DNA of 59,778 bases from JAYVJH01 sp043777595. GTDB lineage: Bacteria > Bacteroidota > Bacteroidia > Cytophagales > Spirosomataceae. The position numbers and the translations under genes were made by a program. Position 1 is the first letter of the stretch. Each line of letters starts with the position of its first letter. The stretch lies in assembly GCA_043777595.1 (NCBI GenBank), contig JAYWHT010000032.1, forward strand, positions 1-59,778, written 5' to 3'. Of this stretch, positions 52,066 through 59,778 are shown piece by piece. The notes beneath the pieces are model-generated. The model saw only the letters and a program-made list of their open reading frames with translations. It searched no databases and was not told where the DNA came from.

Positions 52066-53394
52066 ATGACATTCGACCAATTAAATCTAAATAAATCGCT
52101 CCTAAACGCACTTGACGACTTGGGAATTAGTACACCAACGACGATTCAAGAAAAAGTATTTTCGGTGGTAATGTCGGGCAAAGATGTGTGTGGCATAGCC
52201 CAAACAGGCACTGGCAAAACGTATGCTTACCTATTGCCGTGTCTCCGACAGTTTCAGTTTCAGAAAGAAAAAGTACCGCAGTTGCTCATTCTTGTTCCAA
52301 CTCGTGAGTTGGTAATTCAGGTATTGGAAGAAACAAAAAAATTAACCAAATACATGAGCCTGACGGCCGTGGGCGTGTATGGAGGCGTAAATCTCAAACC
52401 ACAAGCCGCCGAAGTAGCCAAAGGTGCAGATATAGTAGTGGGTACACCAGGCCGATTGGTGGACTTGCTGGCATCTGGCGTACTGAAACCCAAGAGCGTA
52501 AAGCGATTGGTGATTGACGAGTTTGACGAAATGCTCAATTTGGGGTTTAGAACACAACTCAAAAATATATTTGATGCCCTACCCGACCGCCGCCAAAATT
52601 TATTGTTTTCGGCTACTATTACTGCCGAAGTCGAAACTTTGATTGGTACTTATTTCAATGATTTGATACGAGTTGAAGCCACGCCAGTTGGTACTCCGCT
52701 CGACAATATTTTGCAGAGTTGCTACCAAGTACCTAATTTTTACACTAAAATCAACTTCCTAAAATCATTATTGACCAATAACTCTGTGATGAGCAAAGTA
52801 CTGGTTTTTGTGTCCACCAAACACCTCGCCGACTTAGTTTATGAGCAGTTGTCAGAGTCATTTGGCGAGTTGGTGTCGGTGATACATTCCAACAAAAACC
52901 AAAACCACCGCTTTGCGGCTGTCAATGCTTTTCAGGCAGGTAGCTGCCGTGCTTTGATTGCCACAGATATTATTGCCAGAGGCTTGGACGTATCTGAGGT
53001 GTCGCACGTTATCAATTTTGATTTGCCCGATGTTCCCGAAATTTACATTCACCGCATAGGGCGTACAGGCCGAAAAGAGCAAGAAGGTGTGGCTATTTCG
53101 TTTGTTACCGAAAAGGAAAAAGACTATTTGACCGAAATACAAAAACTGATGAACTATGTCGTTCCAGCATTTGATTTGCCCGAAAATATAACAATTTCAG
53201 ACAAAATATTATTGGAAGAACAGCCTCAAATAAAATTTAAAGCACCACCTACCAAAAAACTATTGAGAGAAAACGTTGGGCCGGCTTACCATGAAAAATC
53301 GGCCAAAAACAGCAAAGTAAATGTACGAAGAGACCACGTTGCAGAAAAGAAAAAGAAATACGGGCGTTCGTATGAAGTGCGTAGTAGAGAGTAG
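52066..53394 (+). CDS. DEAD-box ATP-dependent RNA helicase
   Basis: A 442-residue helicase; the ATG at 52066 is preferred to an upstream TTG. Motifs: GIAQTGTGKTYAY (Walker A), PTRELVIQV, VVGTPGRLVD, VIDEFDEML (motif II is DEFD, not DEAD), FSATI, ATDIIARGLDVSEV and HRIGRTGR. The C-terminal tail is basic (NSKVNVRRDHVAEKKKKYGR), as in helicases that bind RNA non-specifically. It works in rRNA maturation or mRNA decay. It begins right after the broken DUF6922 region and the convergent lipoprotein gene ends three bases after it. Confidence 0.93.
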   Translation: MTFDQLNLNKSLLNALDDLGISTPTTIQEKVFSVVMSGKDVCGIAQTGTGKTYAYLLPCLRQFQFQKEKVPQLLILVPTRELVIQVLEETKKLTKYMSLTAVGVYGGVNLKPQAAEVAKGADIVVGTPGRLVDLLASGVLKPKSVKRLVIDEFDEMLNLGFRTQLKNIFDALPDRRQNLLFSATITAEVETLIGTYFNDLIRVEATPVGTPLDNILQSCYQVPNFYTKINFLKSLLTNNSVMSKVLVFVSTKHLADLVYEQLSESFGELVSVIHSNKNQNHRFAAVNAFQAGSCRALIATDIIARGLDVSEVSHVINFDLPDVPEIYIHRIGRTGRKEQEGVAISFVTEKEKDYLTEIQKLMNYVVPAFDLPENITISDKILLEEQPQIKFKAPPTKKLLRENVGPAYHEKSAKNSKVNVRRDHVAEKKKKYGRSYEVRSRE

Positions 53395-53397
53395 TGG

Positions 53398-53886
53398 CTA
53401 CTCGCTCAACACTCCGTCCAATTTTAGTTGATCGACAATACGCTTAGGATTAAATGTTTCGCCTGTCAGAGGGCTGGTATGTATTTTTGATTTCCAGAAC
53501 ACTTTATTGTCGGCCAATAATCTCATTTCTGCAAACATTTCATAATTTCGTTCGTTTGGAACATAAGAATCGCCAATAAAATAACTCTGATAGAAGCCCA
53601 CCTGTTGGGTTGTAATGGTCAAAATAGCTTCGCTTTGACATTGGTTAAGCCACTGGTCAGTTCTTTCTTTGAGACTCACTATTGAGATAGTGTCGTGGGC
53701 AATGGCACAGACGTCGTATTTTTTGGGAAATACCCATAAATACTTATTGGCATGGTCATCGTTGGCATGGTTCATTTTTAGGATAACCAATATTTTACTA
53801 AAACTCGGCACAGCACCTACATTTGAGCGAACAGACACGCAGCCAAAAAGTAAAAATAGTGAGAAATAAATACAAAGCTTTTTCAT
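53398..53886 (-). CDS. Lipoprotein of unknown function (162 aa)
   Basis: A 162-residue lipoprotein with lipobox LLFGCVS (Cys16). The body has RSNVGAVPSFSKILVILKMNH and a strand-rich end (FWKSKIHTSPLTGETFNPKRIVDQL) and resembles a family of short Bacteroidota lipoproteins that I cannot name. It is convergent with the helicase (three bases apart) and divergent from the metallopeptidase-like gene, with 42 bases between starts. Confidence 0.6.
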   Translation of the reverse strand: MKKLCIYFSLFLLFGCVSVRSNVGAVPSFSKILVILKMNHANDDHANKYLWVFPKKYDVCAIAHDTISIVSLKERTDQWLNQCQSEAILTITTQQVGFYQSYFIGDSYVPNERNYEMFAEMRLLADNKVFWKSKIHTSPLTGETFNPKRIVDQLKLDGVLSE

Positions 53887-53928
53887 AAATTTGAGCGTTA
53901 ATGTGTACTACTGCTTAAAACGTTGAAG

Positions 53929-54450
53929 ATGAAGAAAAGTTATATCGGTATCTGCTTTTTGCTCGTATTGTTGAGTTGTCAGAAAGTACCCGACCCAGAG
54001 CTAAAAATTCCGGCCGAGGTACAACCATATATTGATAGTTTTGTGGCCGAAGCCAAAAAGCGAGGAATTGACATAAAAATCAATAACCTTATAGTGGAAT
54101 TTGCCGATGCCGATGGTGATTTTGTGTGCGGACGTTGCAAAAGCCTCACTGCCAAACAGCAATATATTGTGCTTGATACTGACCCTGCTTGCTGGAAAGA
54201 TGCTTATGAACAAGCTCGTGAATCATTGGTTTTTCATGAATTAGGCCACTGCTACCTCGCCCGTAGCCACCGCACCAATAAATTTACTAATGGCATATAC
54301 AAAAGCCTAATGAACCCCGACAATGTAGAAACCTACTCGACCTGCCGCTACCCGCTGGGTGGCGATGTGTGCGACAAACGGCCTCGCCGCCAATATTACA
54401 TCGACGAACTTTTTGACGAAAATACCCCTACGCCAAGCTGGGGTAGGTAG
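53929..54450 (+). CDS. Zincin-like metallopeptidase lipoprotein
   Basis: A 173-residue lipoprotein. Lipobox LLSC gives Cys17. HELGH (103-107) is followed by seven residues and another His (114): the pattern H-E-L-G-H-x6-H is one residue longer than the metzincin signature, as in other small Bacteroidota putative metallopeptidases. The segment LMNPDNVETYSTCRYP suggests disulfide and possibly the Met-turn. The start at ATG 53929 is preferred to an upstream TTG. It may process surface proteins; substrates unknown. Confidence 0.75.
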   Translation: MKKSYIGICFLLVLLSCQKVPDPELKIPAEVQPYIDSFVAEAKKRGIDIKINNLIVEFADADGDFVCGRCKSLTAKQQYIVLDTDPACWKDAYEQARESLVFHELGHCYLARSHRTNKFTNGIYKSLMNPDNVETYSTCRYPLGGDVCDKRPRRQYYIDELFDENTPTPSWGR

Positions 54451-54709
54451 TAAAAACAACAAATCAAAATTTAATTTGACATTATATTGCTCATAGCCAC
54501 ACTATCAAACCGTTTGAATATGTTGATACAAGGAATATTTATGGAAATCATAACCTGTTTCAAATGCAAAAAAAGCGGCTAATGCCACTTTTTAAGTATA
54601 TATCTAAAAGTAATACGGCATTTTTATTTTGACAACTTGCTTATTATCAGTATTATATTTAACTCACGACTACTTAAAACTTATATAAAAATATTTTGTT
54701 GTTCAGTGT

Positions 54710-55981
54710 CTATTGCCCATCAAATTGTTCTAAATAATCGGCCACTCGTTTTACGAACATTCCACCCAGCGCACCGTCTACCACTCGGTGGTCGTAAGAG
54801 TGCGATAAATACATCATACTTCTGATGCCAATGCTATCGCCTTGTGGGGTTTCGATGATAACTGGTTTTTTTTGAATAGCCCCAAAAGCCATAATCGCTA
54901 CCTGCGGCTGAACGATAATGGGCGTACCCATGATATTGCCAAATGTACCAATATTTGAAATTGTATAGGTACCACCCGCCAAGTCGTCGGCAGTAAGTTT
55001 GTTAGTTCTGGCTCGGTTGGCCAAGTCGTTCACTTTTGCGCTTAGTGCCGCAACAACATATTTATCGGCTTGATGAATAACTGGCACAATCAAATTGCCT
55101 GATGGTAGCGCCACGGCCATACCGATGTTTATATCAGGTTTATGAACAACGTCGTCGCCAACGATAGAGACATTGATGGCTCTAAAATCTTGAATGGCTC
55201 TCACAACGGCTCGTATCAAGATAGGGGTAAATGTTAGATTTTCGCCAGTCTCTTCCTTAAATTTATTTTTGTTTGCGTTGCGCCAGTTTACAACCTTGGT
55301 CATATCACATTCTACAAACGACGTTACGTGTGCAGATATACGCTTAGATTCTACCATTCGTTCAGCAATCATCTTTCTCATTCTATCCATAGGTACAGTC
55401 CGACTGAGTGAGGTTTGGCTAAACGACTGAGTGAGGTTTGGCTTGGTAGATTTTGGGTCAACTGAGGTTTGACTTTTTGTTTCTATGTATTTCAAAATAT
55501 CAGACTTGGTAACTCTACCCTCACTACCTGTTCCGATAATTTGCTCTAATTCTGCCACAGAAATCTTCTCTGTTTTGGCAATAGTCTGCACCAACGGTGA
55601 GTAAAAACGAGTGGCGGTGGTTTGCGGTTTTACTATAACTGGCTGTGTTTCTAAAACTATTTCTGTAAATGGTACTGCCGTTTCTACCTCTAATTTATCA
55701 GTTACTTTATTGTCGTGAGCTTGTCCATTTGATTCACTCTGATCGGTTTCGATCTTGACAACAACGCTGTCAATAGCAACAACGTCCCCGACTTTGATTC
55801 TAATTTCTTTAATAATACCGCTCACTGCCGCTGGCACCTCAGTATCTACTTTGTCGGTTGCTACTTCGAGTATAGAGTCGTCGGCTTCTACATAGTCACC
55901 TACGCTTTTTAGAACTGCCAATACCGTACACTCCATGATACTTTCGCCCATTCGGGGCATAACCATTTCAAAAATTGCCAT
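54710..55981 (-). CDS. Dihydrolipoamide acyltransferase (E2) of a 2-oxoacid dehydrogenase
   Basis: A 423-residue E2. The lipoyl domain has VATDKVDTEVPA with lipoyl Lys44. A peripheral subunit-binding domain lies at about 128-170 (SPLVQTIAKTEKISVAELEQI). The catalytic core ends in LSHSYDHRVVDGALGG with the active His. It joins E1 and E3 to make acyl-CoA from branched-chain 2-oxoacids, pyruvate or 2-oxoglutarate; which one is not clear. E1 and E3 genes are not adjacent. The linker carries a 23-base tandem repeat (55401-55443). Confidence 0.92.
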   Translation of the reverse strand: MAIFEMVMPRMGESIMECTVLAVLKSVGDYVEADDSILEVATDKVDTEVPAAVSGIIKEIRIKVGDVVAIDSVVVKIETDQSESNGQAHDNKVTDKLEVETAVPFTEIVLETQPVIVKPQTTATRFYSPLVQTIAKTEKISVAELEQIIGTGSEGRVTKSDILKYIETKSQTSVDPKSTKPNLTQSFSQTSLSRTVPMDRMRKMIAERMVESKRISAHVTSFVECDMTKVVNWRNANKNKFKEETGENLTFTPILIRAVVRAIQDFRAINVSIVGDDVVHKPDINIGMAVALPSGNLIVPVIHQADKYVVAALSAKVNDLANRARTNKLTADDLAGGTYTISNIGTFGNIMGTPIIVQPQVAIMAFGAIQKKPVIIETPQGDSIGIRSMMYLSHSYDHRVVDGALGGMFVKRVADYLEQFDGQ

Positions 55982-56125
55982 TTTGTTTTCGTAAAAAGTA
56001 AAATAAGTAGTTGCTTAGGAACAGAAAAATAACGAACCGCAAAATATAAACCGTGCGGGCGAACCCGTGTAAGAGTATTGAGATACAGACTATTAAAAAT
56101 GGGTGCCTTTTTCGCTACTTGCTAC

Positions 56126-57373
56126 TTAAATCGTTTTAATAATCGTTTTTCTTAATAATTCCAACAAATAAGTCGCCGTCAGTTGGATATTTAATTCTCT
56201 GTATTCAGTCAATTGTAACCTTCGGGACTTAGTGCCATTGGGGCCAGCGCACGCTATCCAGACTGTACCAACTGGCTTGTCGGGAGTACCACCTCCCGGC
56301 CCTGCAATACCGCTGGTGGCTACACCATAAGTTGTTTTAAATTTATTGCGGACGGCTTCGGCCATTTCTACAATCGTTTCTTGGCTTACTGCCCCAAAAC
56401 TATTCAAGGTTTCGGCTTGCACACCCAGCTCCAATGTTTTGGCTTCGTAGCTATATGCCACTACCCCACCCTCAAAATATGCCGATGAGCCTGGCACTTT
56501 GGTAATAAGGTGCGACAAATACCCACCTGTGCAGCTTTCGGCTGTGGCTATGGTCTGGTTTTTGGTTTTGAGCAAATTGCCCACAACGGTTTCGAGTTCG
56601 TCGTTGTCAAATCCAAAAACATTATCTTGAATCATCGGCAGCACTTTGTCCACTTCTGCCTGCGCTTCGGCTTTGAGTTGGTCTATGTCAGTACCTGTGG
56701 CCGTAAGCCGCAGTCGAACTTGACCATAATGCGGTAGATAAGCCAGTTTGATATGTGGCGGCAGGGCATCTTCCCAGTGTTCTATTTTTTCAGCCAAAAA
56801 CGACTCACCCAATCCCACCGTTTTTATCATTTTGTGATAAATAACTGGTGTCTTAAAGTGTGCTTGTAGTTTGGGCAACAACGCCTCGGTCATCAGATTT
56901 CTCATTTCAAACGGTACACCTGGCATTGATATAAAAACCGTTCCGTTGTCTTCAAACCACATTCCTGGGGCTGTTCCCCACCAGTTTTTGATATAAGTAC
57001 AGTTTTTGGGCAAAGCCGCTTGCTGTCGGTTAAGTTCAGTCATTTCTCGGCCTCTTTTTTCAAAAAAACGAGTAATCAACGCCAGTGCATCTTCATTGAT
57101 TTCGAGGGTTGTGTCAAAATATTCACAAAACACTTTTTTAGTAATATCGTCTTTGGTGGGGCCCAAGCCACCAGTAATTAACACAACATCGACCCGTTTT
57201 TGGGCTTCGGCAAATGCGTCCAAAATATCTTGCTTGTTGTCGCCGACCGATGTTTTTCTGATTGGTCTGATGCCGATTTTAGTCAGTTCTGTACCAATCC
57301 ACTGCGTATTTGTATCGGTAATTTGGCCGAAAAGTATTTCGTCGCCAATCGTTACTATTTCTGCTTTTATCAT
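56126..57373 (-). CDS. cinA: CinA, molybdopterin-binding-like domain plus nicotinamide-nucleotide amidase
   Basis: A 415-residue bifunctional protein: N-terminal molybdopterin-binding-like/ADP-ribose pyrophosphatase domain (VTIGDEILFGQITDTN; TGGLGPTKDDITK) and C-terminal PncC-type amidase domain (TAESCTGGYLSHLITKVPGSS; GIAGPGGGTPDKPVGTVW). It degrades NMN and recycles pyridine nucleotides. It is upstream of the E2 gene on the same strand with 144 bases between. Full length. Confidence 0.93.
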   Translation of the reverse strand: MIKAEIVTIGDEILFGQITDTNTQWIGTELTKIGIRPIRKTSVGDNKQDILDAFAEAQKRVDVVLITGGLGPTKDDITKKVFCEYFDTTLEINEDALALITRFFEKRGREMTELNRQQAALPKNCTYIKNWWGTAPGMWFEDNGTVFISMPGVPFEMRNLMTEALLPKLQAHFKTPVIYHKMIKTVGLGESFLAEKIEHWEDALPPHIKLAYLPHYGQVRLRLTATGTDIDQLKAEAQAEVDKVLPMIQDNVFGFDNDELETVVGNLLKTKNQTIATAESCTGGYLSHLITKVPGSSAYFEGGVVAYSYEAKTLELGVQAETLNSFGAVSQETIVEMAEAVRNKFKTTYGVATSGIAGPGGGTPDKPVGTVWIACAGPNGTKSRRLQLTEYRELNIQLTATYLLELLRKTIIKTI

Positions 57374-57767
57374 TCTAATTAAATATTTCTCAAAATTAGA
57401 TAAAATTCTTCGTAACCTTGTTCGTTATTGCATTGAAATTCGGAGATGCCATTAGTCAATGGTTATTAAAACTATAAAAATTTCTGATTCACTAACAATT
57501 TTTGTGATTATTGAACCACAAAAGACACAAAAGGCCGCAAAAGGTTAAAAAACAATGGTTCTTCGTTGATTTATACGGGTTTACCAAAGCCATCGCTCCA
57601 AGCGATGGCTTCGGTTCAGCTTCAAGCAGCATCTCCGTAAAAATCATAGTAGAACCAAAATAATATTTTTTGTAAACTTTTGTATATTTTGCGGTAAAAA
57701 ATAGATTCTTAAAAAAATTATCAGAGAACCAAATTTAAAATTAAATACATAAACAAAAAACAAAAAA
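57374..57767. other. 394-base intergenic region with repeats
   Basis: No gene is visible. It holds a CCACAAAAGACACAAAAGG-type repeat (about 57516-57548, like the CACAGAG repeats at 43339) and the palindrome AAGCCATCGCT/AGCGATGGCTT (57587-57611), which is CCATC-family copy 3. The A/T-rich last 100 bases probably hold the promoter for the DUF4197 gene. Confidence 0.6.
57587..57611. repeat. Perfect 11-base-arm palindrome, CCATC-family copy 3
   Basis: Arms AAGCCATCGCT (57587-57597) and AGCGATGGCTT (57601-57611) around CCA. Its core CCATCGCT/AGCGATGG is shared with the copy at 22742 and nearly with 8548. Confidence 0.6.
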
Positions 57768-58481
57768 ATGAACAAAAAAATCATTATCGTATTAGTAATC
57801 AGTACATTTATGAGTGCTTGCGCTCAGTTTAACCCATCTCAACTTGGTGGACTTTTGGGGCAAAGCACAGAATTAAGTAGCTCAGAAGTGGTGTCAGGAC
57901 TAAAAGAGGCCTTGAAAGTAGGCATAGACAATGGCTCATCGCAGGCTTCGGCCGTGGACGGTTATTTTAAGAACAGCCTCATCAAAATAGTTTTTCCGCC
58001 CGATGCCCAAAAAATTGAGGCTAAACTTCGTCAGATTGGATTTGGGCCAGACGTTGATAAATTTGTGTTGTCGCTCAACCGTGCCGCCGAAGATGCCGCC
58101 AAAAAAGCGAAACCCATTTTCTGGTCGGCCATTACGTCTATGAGTATTCAGGACGCATTAGGGATTTTGAAAGGTGACAAAAACGCAGCCACCGAATACC
58201 TCCGCAAAACGACGTATCAGAGTTTATTCAACGAGTTTTCGCCAGTGGTTCAGACCGCTCTCGACCAGCAAAACGCTACCAAATATTATTCAGATTTGGC
58301 CACGACTTACAACAAAATACCATTTACAAATCAGAAACTTAACCCAGATTTACAAAAATACGCCACCGACCAAGCCATCAATGGGTTGTTTGTGTTGGTA
58401 GCCGACGAAGAAAAAAAAATCAGAGAAAACCCAGCGGCCCGTGTTACAGATATTTTGAAAAAAGTGTTTGCAAGGCAATAA
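57768..58481 (+). CDS. DUF4197 lipoprotein or exported protein
   Basis: A 237-residue protein with a short signal and lipobox-like MSACAQ (Cys18). The body matches DUF4197 throughout (LGGLLGQSTELSSSEVVSGLKEAL; IDNGSSQASAVDGYFKN; LNRAAEDAAKKAKPIFWSAITSMS), an all-alpha family of unknown function found in envelopes of Gram-negative bacteria. Normal length. It is single and preceded by a repeat-containing region. Confidence 0.88.
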   Translation: MNKKIIIVLVISTFMSACAQFNPSQLGGLLGQSTELSSSEVVSGLKEALKVGIDNGSSQASAVDGYFKNSLIKIVFPPDAQKIEAKLRQIGFGPDVDKFVLSLNRAAEDAAKKAKPIFWSAITSMSIQDALGILKGDKNAATEYLRKTTYQSLFNEFSPVVQTALDQQNATKYYSDLATTYNKIPFTNQKLNPDLQKYATDQAINGLFVLVADEEKKIRENPAARVTDILKKVFARQ

Positions 58482-58559
58482 ATTAGAAGCGATTTTGTGC
58501 AGAATTTTGTCGGCAAATAATATTAAAAAATTGTAGATTTATAAATTCAACAAAAAACA

Positions 58560-59431
58560 ATGACTAAAAAACTAATTCGATTTGACTGGGCTATAAAAAG
58601 GCTTTTAACAAACAAAGCCAACTTTGCCGTTCTTGAAGGGTTTTTGAGTGAACTACTGTACGATACCATTAAAATTGAGCAAACCCTCGAAAGTGAAGCA
58701 AATCAAGAAACCAAAGATGACAAATTTAACCGAGTTGATATTTTAACTCATAATTCTAAAAACGAGCTTATAATAATAAAAATTTAGAGTACTTACGAAA
58801 TAGACTACTTTCATAGAATGGCTTTTGGAGTATCAAAAAGTATTTCAGAAAACTTAAATCTTGGACAGAAATATTTAGAAATTAAAAAGGTAATATCAGT
58901 AAATATTGTCTATTTTGATCTTGGATAAGGGCAAGACTACATTTATAAGGGAAAAACTGATTTCAAAGGGATTCACCAGAATGACTTATTGGGGTTATCG
59001 ATAAAACAAAAACAAACCTTTATTAAAGAAAACGTTTCTGATATTTTTCCAGAATATTATTTATTGAAAGTAAATCAGTTTGACGACAATGCAAAAGATA
59101 CTTTGGACGAATGGATTTATTTTTTGAAAAATAGCGAGGTAAAAGACAGTTTCAATGCAAAAGGTTTAAAAGAAGCTGGCGAAGTGCTTGATATAATGAG
59201 GCTGCCAAAAGATGACAAATATGGCTATAACCGTTATTTAGATTCGCTACACCTAAAAGCAAGTGAGTTGTTTTCTTTACAAAGTGAGGCAGAATTTAGA
59301 GCAAAAGATGAAAGAAGCACTGAAATAGCCGTAAATGCAATAGTAAAGGGCTTGACGATGAAACAATTGCTAAAATCACAAAGCTATCTATTGATAAAAT
59401 TACCAATATTAGGAACACCCTAAAAAAATAG
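58560..59431 (+). pseudogene. Broken Rpn-type (PD-(D/E)XK nuclease family) gene
   Basis: One frame runs from MTKKLIRFDWAIKRLLTN through two internal stops (TAG 58785-58787, TAA 58926-58928) to GLTMKQLL, where a one-base loss near 59356 shifts the frame; the end then reads LDDETIAKITKLSIDKITNIRNTLKK to TAG 59429-59431. The whole matches the Rpn/recombination-promoting nuclease family (DWAIKRLL, NRVDILTHN, YEIDYFHRM, FAVLEGFLSEL). The first stop falls in the E-x-Q catalytic motif (now K-I-stop), so both active-site residues are lost. Both stops replace a likely Gln codon. The gene is dead. Confidence 0.85.
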
Positions 59432-59457
59432 TCTCAGCCCCAAAGCGATAACTCAAA

Positions 59458-59778
59458 TCACACAACTACATCGACAAACTGAAAACTACTGCCGTCAAAA
59501 AGACCTAAGTCGCTCATTTTGAGACTGGGAATTACCAATAATCCCATAAACGACAAGGTCATAAAAGGTGAGTTAAGAGTCGAGCCTAATGTTGTTTTTG
59601 CAAATTGGTCAATGGCCGTATATTGTGCTGCCACAACATAACCGTCCTCGGCAGACATCAAGCCAGCGATAGGGAGAGGAAGTAGTTTTGATGTATGATG
59701 TATGATAGTTGATGTAGGGCGATGTTTAGTTTGAGATAACTCATTTTCAACATCTAATGTCCGCTGTCCAAAGTCCAC
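59458..59778 (-). CDS. ade: Adenine deaminase, C-terminal part (truncated by window edge)
   Basis: The readable 106 residues include LLPLPIAGLMS, GYVVAAQYTAIDQFAK and the family ending SPFMTLSFMGLLVIPSLKMSDLGLF, which mark the C-terminal domain of adenine deaminase, the enzyme that converts adenine to hypoxanthine in purine salvage. The gene continues beyond the right edge. The first 31 residues in the window do not look like the family: they are read from a short tandem and dispersed-repeat-like sequence (59687-59778) lying just where the enzyme should have its loop before LPLPIAGLMS. The frame is open across it. Confidence 0.85.
   Translation of the reverse strand: MDFGQRTLDVENELSQTKHRPTSTIIHHTSKLLPLPIAGLMSAEDGYVVAAQYTAIDQFAKTTLGSTLNSPFMTLSFMGLLVIPSLKMSDLGLFDGSSFQFVDVVV
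59687..59778. repeat. Repeat-like insert read in frame inside adenine deaminase
   Basis: The plus strand has ATGTATGATGTATGAT (59691-59706, an eight-base tandem) and then a sequence close to the common Bacteroidota intergenic motif CGCTGTCCAAAGTCCAC (59762-59778). It translates to about 31 non-family residues in the minus frame and continues past the window edge. Confidence 0.55.

Noticed and set aside
1..59778. rRNA, tRNA genes, prophage, intact IS, replication origin
   Set aside because: I scanned for conserved tRNA arms, rRNA, integrase, transposase and iteron-like signals and found none beyond the short transposase-like trace at 2359 and decayed genes noted above. This was by eye and is not exhaustive.

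Overview
The window reads as chromosomal DNA from a member of the Bacteroidota, most likely a Cytophagales/Spirosomaceae-type bacterium. The evidence is a SusC/SusD pair, a TonB receptor with a DUF4249 lipoprotein, two proteins with gliding-motility-type (T9SS type B) C-termini, lipoproteins with short lipoboxes, and promoters of the Bacteroidota form (TTTG or TTG, about 19-20 bases, then TAnnTTTG). Base composition is AT-rich throughout. The genus is inference. I saw no rRNA, tRNA, CRISPR array, prophage or intact insertion sequence.

Layout. 1-10.7 kb: edge-truncated DUF11-type surface protein, ATP-grasp enzyme, a SulP anion transporter with a C-terminal iota-carbonic-anhydrase-like domain, a TonB receptor, a small anchored protein and a carboxylesterase. 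10.8-19.6 kb: purine nucleoside phosphorylase, M48 protease, peroxiredoxin, secreted VOC-like protein, possible nuclease, ALDH7-type dehydrogenase, and sufC and sufD separated by a DUF433 gene and a folded repeat. 19.6-26.4 kb: thioredoxin-fold lipid- or periplasm-facing protein, dihydroorotase carrying an in-frame palindromic insert, two small conserved genes, and a 1122-residue ThuA/sugar-dehydrogenase/PKD/cytochrome c fusion. 26.6-34.2 kb: T9SS cargo proteins, a lipocalin-like lipoprotein, Fic, DUF456, a beta-barrel and a LytTR regulator. 34.4-43.2 kb: DUF4249/TonB receptor pair, SusD/SusC pair and a truncated FecR-like protein. 43.5-49.9 kb: recR, clpS, sodium:solute symporter, an overlapping AAA-ATPase/Toprim-like pair that resembles abortive-infection modules, a YdeI-CDGSH fusion, OsmC and a DapA-family aldolase. 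50-59.8 kb: second carboxylesterase, a broken DUF6922 gene, DEAD-box helicase, two lipoproteins, an E2 acyltransferase, cinA, DUF4197, a broken Rpn-type nuclease gene and the C-terminal part of adenine deaminase.

Three things stand out. First, the SulP-carbonic anhydrase-like fusion looks like an unlisted combination for bicarbonate uptake. Second, the ATPase/Toprim-like pair at 46.0-47.7 kb is a candidate defence module. Third, several families of short palindromic repeats are scattered between genes, and in at least one case (pyrC), perhaps two (ade), a repeat is read in frame inside an enzyme. Gene decay is also visible: DUF433 with a nonsense codon, DUF6922 with a frameshift, and an Rpn-type gene with two stops and a frameshift.
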